A stretch of 64,000 nucleotides of DNA from Paraburkholderia tropica (GCF_900109265.1 NZ_FNZM01000023.1:87396-151395), one strand, 5' to 3'; positions 34,345 through 42,174 are shown, numbered from the stretch's first letter. Numbers and translations: made by a program. The notes: generated by a model from the sequence alone, not told the origin.

Positions 34345-34707
34345 ATGAGATCAGACCAAGTTCACCGGGCGCGCGCTTTCGCGGCATGGATCGTTAACCT
34401 GGCCGCGCTGTCGGCCGGACTCGCCGTTCTGTGGAAAGGGATACTGTTCCTGCGCGGCGATGCGTCCTCCTGGCTCGTTCTGGCGCTGAACCGCCACGGC
34501 AACATGCGACTGGCTGCGTCGCTCGGCGATCCGGACTCGAGCCTGCTGGGCGTCTTTCTTCACTACGCTTATGGGATGTGCGGCTACGTGTTGGCGACGA
34601 GTTGTGTTCTGCTGGCGGGCATGGCGGGAGCACGCATCGCCCTGGTCGGCTACACCCAGTTTCGTCGGGAACTCCAACTAAAGTGGAGAGAGCGCAAGCC
34701 GTTATAG
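34345..34707 (+). CDS. Membrane protein (120 aa)
   Basis: Two hydrophobic segments, near residues 12-35 and 68-100, with a polar loop between and a basic C-terminus (RRELQLKWRERKPL). The start at 34345 has only a weak ribosome binding site. It follows a terminator, so it needs its own promoter; the A/T-richer stretch near 34270-34310 is a candidate. Function unknown. Confidence 0.6.
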   Translation: MRSDQVHRARAFAAWIVNLAALSAGLAVLWKGILFLRGDASSWLVLALNRHGNMRLAASLGDPDSSLLGVFLHYAYGMCGYVLATSCVLLAGMAGARIALVGYTQFRRELQLKWRERKPL

Positions 34708-34838
34708 AAAGACTCAGGCCCAGACCGGTAGCCGCGCAGCTCATCGTGCGCCGTGTCCCATCGTATGCGATCGCCTCTGAATGCACGAAATTTCGGGGCG
34801 ACGAAACGATTTGATCCACAAACCAGGACGAATACCAA

Positions 34839-35024
34839 ATGAACGGCTGGATGACTCTATTAATCGACCTAATTGTTGCGCTGCCATTGACGTTCATCGA
34901 TATCTATTTTGAGCGTACTGGAAACAGCGGCGGCATGCAGATCATCACGATCGTAGGATTTGTGGTCGTGGCGATTAATGCCTTGCTCATTGCTTCACTT
35001 TACTTCCGGCGTTGCGACGACTAA
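34839..35024 (+). CDS. Small membrane protein (61 aa)
   Basis: Two hydrophobic helices (about residues 5-21 and 34-55) with a short charged loop, FERTGNSGGM. The base composition is less GC-rich than in the backbone genes. The ribosome binding site is weak. Its stop directly abuts an alternative GTG start of the next gene. Function unknown. Confidence 0.6.
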   Translation: MNGWMTLLIDLIVALPLTFIDIYFERTGNSGGMQIITIVGFVVVAINALLIASLYFRRCDD

Positions 35025-35042
35025 GTGAAACGGAAACTCATC

Positions 35043-35309
35043 ATGTACAACGAACAGACGTTTGAAGGTGGCGTGCAGGCTCGGACGGTTGCCGGTGGCA
35101 TCGTCCAGCATCCGGTAGTGGTAACGCTCGACGGCGTCGCCACGGAATTGACGCTCTCTGACGCGGTGAAGCTGCGCGATGGCCTCGTTGCATCCATCGC
35201 CGCCACGGAAGCCGCTGAAAGCGCCGTCCTTGCGCGCAACGGGCATCACTTCATAATCGGCAAGACGATGCACGGCATGTCTGCGGTGCCGTCGAAGCTG
35301 CCCGCGTAA
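35043..35309 (+). CDS. Hypothetical protein (88 aa)
   Basis: A soluble protein with YNEQTFEGGVQARTVAGGIV near the start. The ATG at 35043 is used; an in-frame GTG at 35025 would touch the upstream stop. The first copy of the GGAAAAT junction motif follows its stop. No domain recognised. Confidence 0.55.
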   Translation: MYNEQTFEGGVQARTVAGGIVQHPVVVTLDGVATELTLSDAVKLRDGLVASIAATEAAESAVLARNGHHFIIGKTMHGMSAVPSKLPA

Positions 35310-35341
35310 CAAGACCGGAAAATCGCGCGCGCGGCATACAC

Positions 35342-35402
35342 GTACAATTATCTGTACACGTCCATCCAAGCATGATAGAGTTGTACCTGTATCGGTACAG
35401 GT
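35342..35402. promoter_or_regulatory. Operator palindromes of the yefM-yoeB promoter
   Basis: Two inverted repeats lie just upstream of the antitoxin gene: GTACA-N6-TGTAC at 35342-35357 and the perfect ACCTGTA-TCGG-TACAGGT at 35385-35402. E. coli YefM binds palindromes with a TGTACA core, so these are likely autoregulatory operators. Confidence 0.75.
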
Positions 35403-35421
35403 CAATCACAAAGGAGGACAT

Positions 35422-35682
35422 ATGCGTACCATCCCGTTCACCGACGCTCGCGCCAATCTGAAGCGCGTCATCGACCAGGTTGTTGATGACGTGGACGTGA
35501 CCCTCATTACCCGCCGTGACGCACCGAATGCGGTTGTCATGTCCCAAGAGCATTACGATAGCTTGATGGAAACGGTCCATCTTCTGCGTTCCCCGGCAAA
35601 CGTAGCCCATCTTGAGCGCTCCATTGCGCAGGCACGCGCGGGTAAAGTAAAACCCCGCGCGCTGGTTGACGACGCCGAATGA
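35422..35682 (+). CDS. yefM: YefM/Phd-family antitoxin
   Basis: An 86-residue antitoxin of a type II toxin-antitoxin pair. The N-terminal YefM fold has TDARANLKRVIDQVVDDVD and the typical LITRRDAPNAVVMSQEHYDSL. The C-terminal tail should wrap around the toxin. AAGGAGG precedes the ATG. It overlaps the toxin gene by ATGA, and two palindromes upstream suit autoregulation by the complex. Confidence 0.93.
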   Translation: MRTIPFTDARANLKRVIDQVVDDVDVTLITRRDAPNAVVMSQEHYDSLMETVHLLRSPANVAHLERSIAQARAGKVKPRALVDDAE

Positions 35683-35945
35683 GCGGCGCTTTGAACATCA
35701 TGTGGACTGCCGAGGCTTGGGACGATTACGTCTACTGGCAGGGGCAAGACAAAAAGACGTTGAGGCGCATCAATCAACTCATCAAGGACGTGCAGCGCTC
35801 GCCCTTCGAAGGAATCGGCAAGCCCGAGCCGCTGAAGGAAAACCTGACTGGTTTTTGGTCGCGTCGTATTGATGAAACGAATCGTTTGGTCTACGAAGTA
35901 GCAAACACGCAAATCAATATCGTTTCGTGCCGCTACCACTACTGA
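35679..35945 (+). CDS. yoeB: YoeB-family mRNA interferase toxin
   Basis: An 88-residue ribosome-dependent RNase that cleaves mRNA in the A site. It is close to E. coli YoeB throughout, including WTAEAWDDYVYWQ, the catalytic-region FEGIGKPEPLK, WSRRI and the C-terminal CRYHY. Catalytic Glu, Arg and His are all present, so it should be active. It is coupled to yefM. It probably helps keep the element in the cell. Confidence 0.94.
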   Translation: MSGALNIMWTAEAWDDYVYWQGQDKKTLRRINQLIKDVQRSPFEGIGKPEPLKENLTGFWSRRIDETNRLVYEVANTQINIVSCRYHY

Positions 35946-35971
35946 CGGTCAACAGCACGGAAAATAGGACG

Positions 35972-36220
35972 ATGCGCTTCATCCCTACGGTCTATTCTTC
36001 ATCTGGCGGCTCGTTACCTCGGACCGAAGAGCGGGCGAAAGCCGATTTCATTCGCCAGCATGTGAGGCACGGTTGGACGGAATGCGACGCGACGGCGCGT
36101 TATGAGTTGTGGGTCGCACGAGCCATCGACACGAATCCCGATCTTGACGACCACTCGTACCACGAGCTGGCCGCCAAAGCTATAACGGGCGCCCGCAACT
36201 CGTCGCGAGCGCAGGACTAG
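35972..36220 (+). CDS. Hypothetical protein (82 aa)
   Basis: A small charged protein starting MRFIPTVYSSSGGSLPRTEE. Its ATG follows a GGAAAAT motif after the toxin gene, and a full copy of the junction motif follows its stop. It is the first of a series of unrelated small genes to 39.5 kb. No domain recognised. Confidence 0.55.
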   Translation: MRFIPTVYSSSGGSLPRTEERAKADFIRQHVRHGWTECDATARYELWVARAIDTNPDLDDHSYHELAAKAITGARNSSRAQD

Positions 36221-36252
36221 GAAAATTCGCCGCCACGCGCGGCACTGGAAAA
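36221..36252 (+). repeat. Junction motif, best copy
   Basis: GAAAATTCGCCGCCACGCGC continues GGCACTGGAAAA, directly between one stop codon and the next start codon. It contains a GCCGC-CACGC-GCGGC stem. Related copies are at 36916-36943, 36945-36974 and 38983-39013, with shorter GGAAAAT remnants at 35318, 35955, 37438, 38612 and 39348. Confidence 0.6.
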
Positions 36253-36253
36253 C

Positions 36254-36856
36254 ATGGCAGGAAATATGACCCGGCGAGAGCGCGAACAGGCCATTCGGGA
36301 TTTCGCGACTCTCTTCAATGTCCACTGGTATCGCGACTTCCCGGTGGCATTCGTCGTGAAAGAAGTGGGCCGCCGAGCGGAGTGGACGACGCACATTGGG
36401 ATCTGTGTGCGTACATCAGCCGACCTGATGGGATACTTCACTCACTTCGAGGAGGGAAAGGTGGACGCGGTCATCAGGGACGCGTTCGGCCGCGCGATCG
36501 CGAATATCGAGTGGGAGTGGTTTCAACCCTTCCGGGCGGAGTTCAACGAACTAAAAAAGCTGCGAGAATTCTCATCGGCTGTACCCTTTTCGGTGCTCGT
36601 CACATACTCGAGGAACGACCATCACGAGGAGAACATTGCGCGCATACGAAAGGAATGGCGCGGGTCTGATCAGCCCTTGTTGCTGTTTCTTGTGCGATTT
36701 GACCTTGAGGAAGGGGCGCGAAGGTTCGGTTACCTGGAGACCTACATGGTCAGGGACGGAGTGGAGCGGTTGATCCGCTCGCAGCCAGCGCTGCCTTGGG
36801 AGGCAGATGGGAAACGCTGGATGCTGCAACCTCAACATGCGGATGAGATCAATTAA
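36254..36856 (+). CDS. Hypothetical protein (200 aa)
   Basis: A soluble protein with an aromatic- and acid-rich composition (FNVHWYRDFPVAFVVKEVG, FGYLETYMVRDGVERLI). The size and character resemble immunity or restriction-accessory proteins, but no family is recognised. The start is ATG at 36254, or ATG at 36266 with GCAGGAA upstream. It lies between two junction motifs. Confidence 0.6.
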   Translation: MAGNMTRREREQAIRDFATLFNVHWYRDFPVAFVVKEVGRRAEWTTHIGICVRTSADLMGYFTHFEEGKVDAVIRDAFGRAIANIEWEWFQPFRAEFNELKKLREFSSAVPFSVLVTYSRNDHHEENIARIRKEWRGSDQPLLLFLVRFDLEEGARRFGYLETYMVRDGVERLIRSQPALPWEADGKRWMLQPQHADEIN

Positions 36857-36915
36857 ACCCCGATACCCATAAGAGCGTTGGACATACCACAGGGCGGACC
36901 TTTCATAAACAGGTA

Positions 36916-36974
36916 GGGAAATTCGTCGCCACGCGCGGCCTTACAAAATTCACTGCCGCGAGCGGCGCTGGAAC
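36916..36974 (+). repeat. Junction motif, tandem double copy
   Basis: GGGAAATTCGTCGCCACGCG followed by CGGCC (36916-36940) is directly followed by a second version, AAAATTCACTGCCGCGAGCG then GCGCTGGAAC (36945-36974). Each has a small GC stem. A tandem double copy could mark the former place of a lost gene. Confidence 0.55.
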
Positions 36975-36997
36975 ACTATTTCAGTCGGGGAGCGAAG

Positions 36998-37432
36998 TTG
37001 AACGTCAACGTAAAACTGAGTGTGCTTTGCTTGATCGCGGTGGTTGCTGCCGCCAGAGCAGAAGATCAGGGAACAGTCGCAGACCGTACAACGGAGATCA
37101 CTGACCCTGTAAGGATTGGCAAAATCCTGCACGCGATCCCTGCTATCCAAGGTTCGCTGGCCGATCGACTTACTGCTGCGCGCTTAATACCGACTCAACT
37201 AAACGTCACCAAGCTAACCCACGAAGACGTCGCTGACTGGACGCCTCGACTTCACTTGAAGGCTGGTGATACGGCCATCCGAATTTTTACGCGCGGATCA
37301 ATAGACGGACGAGTGAAGGTTGCCGGTTGCGAGCTTTGGGATAGCCCATCAATATTGCGGCATGGTGCAACCTACTTCCCAGACGATAGGACCAGCAATT
37401 GGCTGTTGACCGGCCAGTGCATCGCGCCGTGA
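36998..37432 (+). CDS. Secreted hypothetical protein (144 aa)
   Basis: A signal peptide (VKLSVLCLIAVVAAARA) precedes a mature part of about 120 residues with two Cys. The start is TTG at 36998, supported by GGGGAG 6-11 nt upstream; no suitable ATG exists. No family recognised. A periplasmic immunity or inhibitor role is possible but unproven. Confidence 0.55.
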   Translation: MNVNVKLSVLCLIAVVAAARAEDQGTVADRTTEITDPVRIGKILHAIPAIQGSLADRLTAARLIPTQLNVTKLTHEDVADWTPRLHLKAGDTAIRIFTRGSIDGRVKVAGCELWDSPSILRHGATYFPDDRTSNWLLTGQCIAP

Positions 37433-37465
37433 CGCAACGGAAAATTGGCCCACGAGGTTCTGATC

Positions 37466-37921
37466 ATGACGACCGGCAAGAAACCACTGTTCGAACTCTC
37501 AGCTCGTGAGCTAGATGAAGAGCTATCAGCGATGTTCGCGCCATTCAGGGGGAGTCATCCTATCCGCTGCGAAGTCGGCTCTGCGTTGATGGCGGCCGAG
37601 GCGGCAACTCAACGCATCTGCCTGCGAGTAGTCGGCCCCCAGGTGGATGCCAGTTCTGGTCGTGAAAGTGACGTTACGCTCGAAAGGCTGTTCACCGACT
37701 TTGAGGCGCTTAACGGTTACATGCTTCAGGGGACTCCGTCCCGAATCGATATGGTGCTGTGGGATGCGGCTGGATACATCAATGGGTGGTTTCTCGATGA
37801 TCGTGGGAGAGCGGATGTTCAACGGGAATCTTGTCCGGAGGCTGTCGCTGCCCTTGCGTCGATGGTCCTGCGCGACGTGCCGGGAGCGGAACCCGCTGTC
37901 TGCCGCTGCAAACGGCCATAG
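37466..37921 (+). CDS. Hypothetical protein (151 aa)
   Basis: A soluble acidic protein; ELSARELDEELSAMFAPFRG lies near the start, and an aromatic segment, DMVLWDAAGYINGWFLDD, in the second half. The ATG at 37466 has ACGAGG upstream and is preferred to an in-frame TTG at 37445. No domain recognised. Confidence 0.55.
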   Translation: MTTGKKPLFELSARELDEELSAMFAPFRGSHPIRCEVGSALMAAEAATQRICLRVVGPQVDASSGRESDVTLERLFTDFEALNGYMLQGTPSRIDMVLWDAAGYINGWFLDDRGRADVQRESCPEAVAALASMVLRDVPGAEPAVCRCKRP

Positions 37922-38059
37922 CCAGGTGTTCCCGCAGGCGCGGTTGTGGTGGCGAACGGTTGGGCTACTTTTTACCGTGACGGCAAGGGGGTGTGGAGCT
38001 GTAATGCCGTCTACGCTGCGGCGAACTTCAACGTGCAACCCGCATAGAAGAATCAATAC

Positions 38060-38266
38060 ATGTCGAACGTCATTCCGCTTCGGACAGAAGACGAAGCAAG
38101 CGAACTCGAACGCCGGTTGGCCACACGCTTCGGCATCAAGACGGCGCAGCTGCACGCGGCGATCAAGCCGCTGTTCTTGCTGATGCACGACCACGATATC
38201 GGTAATGTGTCTATCAGCCGCGACGGCACCAAGGCGGTTGTTACGGTTGATGGCGAGTCTCTTTAA
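38060..38266 (+). CDS. Small hypothetical protein (68 aa)
   Basis: Starts MSNVIPLRTEDEASELERRL, with a helical N-terminus and a short beta-like end (VSISRDGTKAVVTVDGESL). The start codon has a modest AAGAA upstream. It looks like a genuine small soluble protein but belongs to no recognised family. Confidence 0.5.
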   Translation: MSNVIPLRTEDEASELERRLATRFGIKTAQLHAAIKPLFLLMHDHDIGNVSISRDGTKAVVTVDGESL

Positions 38267-38291
38267 GCACGGCAGCCCGAGGCACAGAGTT

Positions 38292-38612
38292 ATGGATAAC
38301 GAAACCCGCGCAAAGATCGGTTCGGTGGCAGGTCAGCTCGTTCAGCAAGCAATGGAGTTGGGACTTACCTGGGATGAGGCTGTCGCCGCATTCGGTCTTG
38401 CCGCAAAGGCCGCGGCGCAAGCCGCAGAGAGTTCGGGCGGCAAAGCCAACGAAGATTGCGTCGCGATTGCTCGCCAGAGGTTGGACGACGCTTTCGCTTT
38501 AGATGTCCGTGTGATCGTGACAATAGCGGAGTCGGAGCCTGCGAGGGGCGACGTGCAAGACAATCCCTTGCTTGCGACCGCCCGCCGTCGACACGGTGGC
38601 AGGCTTCATTGA
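38292..38612 (+). CDS. Hypothetical protein (106 aa)
   Basis: An Ala/Gln-rich helical protein starting MDNETRAKIGSVAGQLVQQA. The ATG at 38292 is used; earlier starts would overlap the upstream gene. A GGAAAAT motif follows the stop. Function unknown. Confidence 0.5.
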   Translation: MDNETRAKIGSVAGQLVQQAMELGLTWDEAVAAFGLAAKAAAQAAESSGGKANEDCVAIARQRLDDAFALDVRVIVTIAESEPARGDVQDNPLLATARRRHGGRLH

Positions 38613-38637
38613 GTCGGAAAATATTCGGTTTCCGTCC

Positions 38638-38961
38638 ATGACCGCAAGATACAGATGGCCAGATGATGTCGGCCCGCTCTGCGATAGAGTATGGGAGGCG
38701 CGGTACGCGCTGACTTACGCTCAGCGTAATAGCGAGTGCGCGTTTGGCGACACATTCTCAGACCTATGTGAAGCGTGCGATCACCTGGCGAACCAGCGAG
38801 AGAAGATGGAGCCCGATGCCTTTCTTTGGCAGGTCGCGCTAGCCGAGGTCGAGCGAACGTGGAACGCGGCTCACAGCCGAGGAGAGTCGTGGACATTGCT
38901 GCCTGAGTTCACATTGCTAAGAAAAGTGATCGACGATGGCTGGGCGGTCGTGACACCCTGA
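38638..38961 (+). CDS. Hypothetical protein (107 aa)
   Basis: A soluble protein rich in aromatic residues and acids (RYRWPDDVGPLCDRVWEARY), ending WAVVTP. It starts 25 bp after the previous gene. A junction motif lies between it and the next gene. Size and composition resemble immunity proteins; no family recognised. Confidence 0.55.
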   Translation: MTARYRWPDDVGPLCDRVWEARYALTYAQRNSECAFGDTFSDLCEACDHLANQREKMEPDAFLWQVALAEVERTWNAAHSRGESWTLLPEFTLLRKVIDDGWAVVTP

Positions 38962-38982
38962 GCGTGGGCTGAGTACACAGAA

Positions 38983-39013
38983 GAGTTCGCCGTCACGCGC
39001 GGGACCGGAAAAT
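38983..39013 (+). repeat. Junction motif copy
   Basis: GAGTTCGCCGTCACGCGCGG followed by GACCGGAAAAT, a close variant of 36221-36252. It lies after one small gene and before the ATG at 39048. A partial relative, CGTCGCGCGGGACCGG, occurs at 49564-49579, beyond the transposon. Confidence 0.55.
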
Positions 39014-39047
39014 ACCAACCAATGTTCACGTGTGACTTGGAGTAAAG

Positions 39048-39347
39048 ATGAAGGAAATCCAACTGCTGGAATGGCGCGTTGGCGCACTTACCACTAAAGA
39101 CGATCCAGTCCTCCGCATTGAGGGCTATGCGGTCTACGAACTCGCCTCTGAGCGGGAAGCCATCGTGTTGGAGAATAACGGCGAACCTTTTGCTGTCTAC
39201 AAGCACGTTGCGATCAAAAATTCGATTGCCTATGTGTTTGATCTCGACAACCAGCGGACTACGTCGAAACTCGGAGAGGTCAGAATTTACCGACGTGACT
39301 GTGACGCGGCAGGGAACCTCCAATTGGTGGCCGTTCCCGAGGCATAG
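39048..39347 (+). CDS. Hypothetical protein (99 aa)
   Basis: A beta-rich soluble protein starting MKEIQLLEWRVGALTTKDDP with a GGAG site just upstream of the ATG. The alternating strand pattern and size suggest a small sandwich fold. No family recognised. A GGAAAAT remnant follows the stop. Confidence 0.6.
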   Translation: MKEIQLLEWRVGALTTKDDPVLRIEGYAVYELASEREAIVLENNGEPFAVYKHVAIKNSIAYVFDLDNQRTTSKLGEVRIYRRDCDAAGNLQLVAVPEA

Positions 39348-39359
39348 GAAAATTTAGCA

Positions 39360-39506
39360 ATGGACCCCTACATCACATTCGACGTTTTCTGGCGCGGCAT
39401 GTCGGCCTGGCTAACTCTTATCGGTGCACTTGTGGGCGCACCGTGCGTCGCCTACGTGGTGGTGAAAGTAATTGCAGGCTGGTTGCGCCGCAAGCGTGCG
39501 CAGTAA
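39360..39506 (+). CDS. Very small membrane protein (48 aa)
   Basis: An ORF of 48 codons beginning 13 bp after the previous stop, directly after GGAAAATTT. The product, MDPYITFDVFWRGMSAWLTL and onward, has a hydrophobic stretch of about 28 residues and a basic C-terminus (RRKRAQ), as expected for a small membrane protein. It is below usual gene-calling length. Confidence 0.45.
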   Translation: MDPYITFDVFWRGMSAWLTLIGALVGAPCVAYVVVKVIAGWLRRKRAQ

Positions 39507-39579
39507 GCAAAGAAAATCAACGCGGCGCGCGGCGCGTGCGCCAAATTACGCACGCATGACGACATGCCAAGGTCCGCGT

Positions 39580-39858
39580 TTAGATCAGAAAAATCGACCG
39601 GTCGGGCACGTCCTTGATCCAGTTTGGCGGCTTCCCACGTCCCGACCACTCAGCGCCGGTAGTGGGGTGGCGATACTTCGCAGGAAGCCTGGGCTTTTCC
39701 TTCTGAACCGGCCCGCGGATCTCTTCGATTGTGATCCGATGCTGCTTCATCTTTTCGATGATCTGCTCCATCATCGCGCTTCGCTCCTCCTTGAATGCGG
39801 CCGCGAGTTGGATTTCGAGCTGCTCCCGTTGAGCGAGGAGTTTTTTCAGGTCTGACAT
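39580..39858 (-). CDS. H-NS-family nucleoid protein
   Basis: A 92-residue H-NS histone-family protein. The N-terminal half is a dimerising coiled coil (LAQREQLEIQLAAAFKEERS). The C-terminal DNA-binding part has YRHPTTGAEWSGRGKPPNWI, with the typical GRGKPPNWI motif. Such proteins silence AT-richer acquired DNA, and horizontally moved elements often carry their own copy. It lies beside the small-gene array and the Tn7-like module, both plausible targets. Confidence 0.9.
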   Translation of the reverse strand: MSDLKKLLAQREQLEIQLAAAFKEERSAMMEQIIEKMKQHRITIEEIRGPVQKEKPRLPAKYRHPTTGAEWSGRGKPPNWIKDVPDRSIFLI

Positions 39859-40007
39859 CGAATCGAAGTGTAGGCTGGGCGAATTCGCATTCTACCGCGC
39901 GCGAACACTCGACATTCAGGCACCGGCCCCGTTAAAGGGCGCGGTGCTCGCTGCGAATGGTCTATCGCGCGACACTGGTCACTTACCCGCAGCGGGGTGT
40001 GTCGGCG

Positions 40008-40475
40008 TCAAGCAAGCGCGGCCGCGACCTCGGGAGCGACGTCAGCCGCAGTCGCGTGGACCGTGTCTACCCGCACGCTCCCAGCGGTCAGGTTCTCCGG
40101 GTCGATTTCGATACGCTCGACGACGCGGCCCCGCCGTGCTTTTTCGGGGTGGATCTCGTAGCGATTGTCGCGCCTCACATAGTCGTGGAAATCCGGCGTG
40201 AATTCGAATCCGAACGAACCCGTCGGATCGGTGGCCACGAGCTTAATCAAATTGAGCGGCACGCCACGCAGGTCGTGTTCGAGCACACGGTTCAGCACAT
40301 GGTCGCGCGGGGCCACGGATACGACAGGGCTTGGAAAGTCGGCCGCGGCCTGACTCAGCTCGATCACCGCGAGCCACGGTTCGTGCTCGGTGAACGCGAT
40401 GCGGTAGTACATCGCGCTGGGACGGCCATGCTCGCCCCGGTAGATGATGGGTTGTAATGGGCTTTGAAACGGCAT
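40008..40475 (-). CDS. Hypothetical protein (155 aa)
   Basis: A soluble protein starting MPFQSPLQPIIYRGEHGRPS, with a run of beta-like segments and an Ala-rich tail. The reverse-strand start at 40475 has AAGGAG at ideal distance; longer in-frame extension runs into the recombinase-like gene and is unlikely. A 10-bp hairpin separates the two. No family recognised. Confidence 0.68.
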   Translation of the reverse strand: MPFQSPLQPIIYRGEHGRPSAMYYRIAFTEHEPWLAVIELSQAAADFPSPVVSVAPRDHVLNRVLEHDLRGVPLNLIKLVATDPTGSFGFEFTPDFHDYVRRDNRYEIHPEKARRGRVVERIEIDPENLTAGSVRVDTVHATAADVAPEVAAALA

Positions 40476-40490
40476 GAAGGGCTCCTTAGG

Positions 40491-40517
40491 TCTTGTCGCC
40501 CACCGCGGGCGACAAGA
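40491..40517. terminator. Hairpin between two reverse-strand genes
   Basis: CTTGTCGCCC and GGGCGACAAG form a 10-bp perfect stem with a short loop. There is no T tract, so it may be a weak terminator or a processing/attenuation element between the recombinase-like gene and the 155-residue gene. Confidence 0.6.
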
Positions 40518-40522
40518 CCAGG

Positions 40523-41464
40523 TTACGGAGCCTGCTGCGAAGTCAAGCGCTCGTCCGTGGCGACTAACGTCGCGCGCAAACGGACCACAGTCCGTTGACT
40601 CGCGAGACCCATCAGGTGGCTGACTTCTTCGTTGGTCCGGCCAGCGATCAACAAACGTCGCCCGAAGGTATTGCGCAACACACGCGGACTCCTGTCGGCC
40701 CCCGCGAAGCCCTGCGCGTCCAGCGCGGCCCTCACAGCACGCCATAACGTCTCATCGGAGAGCGAACCGGCCGGACCTAGCAATGGGAACAGCAACTCGT
40801 CATCGCAAACTGCGGGCCTTCGAAGCCATGCTGCGAGTACCGCGCGTGCAAATGGCGCAACCGGGATCAAACGCTCGGCGCGCGCTCCGTGCGCGCTGAC
40901 GAGGAAACGCCATCGCGTCCCCTCCGCGATCACGTGCGCGCGCCGCGCGCGCCTGATCTCGGCCGATGTGACGCCGGTGGCCAGCAATACCGCCACCGCT
41001 GCCTGGTTACGGAGTCCGCGCTCATCGCCTTCGGGCCACTCCTGTAACGCGTCCTGCAGTCGAAGATCGGCGATTTCGTCCAGATAGATGGGTACAGGCT
41101 CGCCCGCCGGCCACGGGCTCAATCGCGCGTGTGCGGCGGCCGGGTTATCTGCGCGCAGTCCGACGTCGACGAGATGACGACACAGCCGGTCAACGAGCTT
41201 GGCATAGCGCAGCGCCGTGCTCGTTTCCGCGCGGCAGTGGTCGCCCAGGTCATCGAGGAAGGCCGCTAAATGGCCCTCGCCGAAATGGCGAATATCCGTC
41301 CCAACCGTCGCGAGGAAGCGCTGGAAGCGTTCGAACATCGCCATGTGCTGGACGATCGAGCGGGGGGAGAAAGGCCTGCCGGCCGCGCCCGTCGCATCGA
41401 GTTCCTGCCAGCGCCGAAAGGCCTTATCCGGCGTGTGAAGCCAGTCGTCGTCGTTCTGATTCAT
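40523..41464 (-). CDS. Tyrosine-recombinase-fold protein, catalytically degenerate
   Basis: A 313-residue protein with an N-terminal SAM-like core-binding part (SIVQHMAMFERFQRFLATVG) and a C-terminal integrase-like domain. Expected active residues look missing: box I reads GVTSAEI with no Arg after Gly-Val, box II reads RVLRNTF, the usual LGH reads MGL, and no Tyr follows in RTVVRLR. It may act as a DNA-binding regulator or be a relic. The ATG at 41464 is the first start that precedes the conserved region; earlier frame extension lacks support. Confidence 0.75.
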   Translation of the reverse strand: MNQNDDDWLHTPDKAFRRWQELDATGAAGRPFSPRSIVQHMAMFERFQRFLATVGTDIRHFGEGHLAAFLDDLGDHCRAETSTALRYAKLVDRLCRHLVDVGLRADNPAAAHARLSPWPAGEPVPIYLDEIADLRLQDALQEWPEGDERGLRNQAAVAVLLATGVTSAEIRRARRAHVIAEGTRWRFLVSAHGARAERLIPVAPFARAVLAAWLRRPAVCDDELLFPLLGPAGSLSDETLWRAVRAALDAQGFAGADRSPRVLRNTFGRRLLIAGRTNEEVSHLMGLASQRTVVRLRATLVATDERLTSQQAP

Positions 41465-41681
41465 GGCTGAAATATACTGAATTGGAGTCCTGACCACTTT
41501 AGGGCGAATCTGCGATTCGCGCATGGGCGAGCAGCGTGAGGGCGTCGGCGCGACTATTTTCCGACTAAATCGGGGTTCTTGCGGTGTCAAAAGATGGGTC
41601 AAATTTGCTATCTTTTCAGCCTGCGATCGGCCACGGCCCCGCTCGCGTACCTCCCGCAACATCTTCGCGGCGCAGTGCCGT

Positions 41682-41972
41682 TCATCGGGGTGGGGTGTCG
41701 CCGAGCCAACCCGCGATTTCTTCCCGATACTCGAACGCGGGGTCGCGCAACCACGCCGCGAACCCAGCCTCCCACTCGTCCCACACAACATCGTCGAGGT
41801 AAAACTCTTCCTCGACGAAACGTCGATCGTCGTCTCTCAGATATGCAAAGACCAGTTGCCGAGCGTCTAGCCAGGCGATGACGCATTCGTCCAGTCGTGC
41901 CGCGGTACCGCGTGGCTGATCGCGCAACAACATCGCCAGATCACTGACAAATTGCTCCTGCGTCGTTTCCAT
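41682..41972 (-). CDS. Hypothetical acidic protein (96 aa)
   Basis: A strongly acidic, Trp-rich helical protein (EFYLDDVVWDEWEAGFAAWL), starting METTQEQFVSDLAMLLRDQ. GGAGG lies 5 nt before the start. It ends over 200 bp before the recombinase-like gene and lies close to the transposon end. Acidity could suit DNA mimicry or toxin neutralisation, but no family is recognised. Confidence 0.65.
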   Translation of the reverse strand: METTQEQFVSDLAMLLRDQPRGTAARLDECVIAWLDARQLVFAYLRDDDRRFVEEEFYLDDVVWDEWEAGFAAWLRDPAFEYREEIAGWLGDTPPR

Positions 41973-42058
41973 GTCGACCTCCGTCCCGGCAACACGCCGG
42001 GTAGCGAAACTACGTTCGCGTTAGTTCACCGCTTTGCCGATCGAGGATTTCGATGAGC

Positions 42059-42130
42059 TGTGAACGAACAATAAAGATTGACACAAGACAATACAGTTCG
42101 ACACAAAACAATAGAGTTTGACACAAGCTG
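42059..42130 (+). mobile_element. Tn7-like transposon end with TnsB-site-like repeats
   Basis: The end appears to begin TGTGAACGAACAATAAAG at 42059. ACAATA recurs at 42068, 42088 and 42108, and GACACAA at 42080, 42100 and 42120, both with exact 20-bp spacing. Abutting sites next to tnsA resemble the right end of Tn7, which has several overlapping TnsB sites. The TGT terminal triplet also fits. The matching other end was not found. Confidence 0.75.
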
Positions 42131-42174
42131 GTTGGCTGCCGTTATCCTGCTGCCTCTCATTCAACGGGACGGGT

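Noticed and set aside
35310..39506. Integron gene-cassette array
   Set aside because: The junction motifs are short (7-32 bp) and lack the paired RYYYAAC/GTTRRRY cores and the palindromic arms of attC sites; no integron integrase is present.
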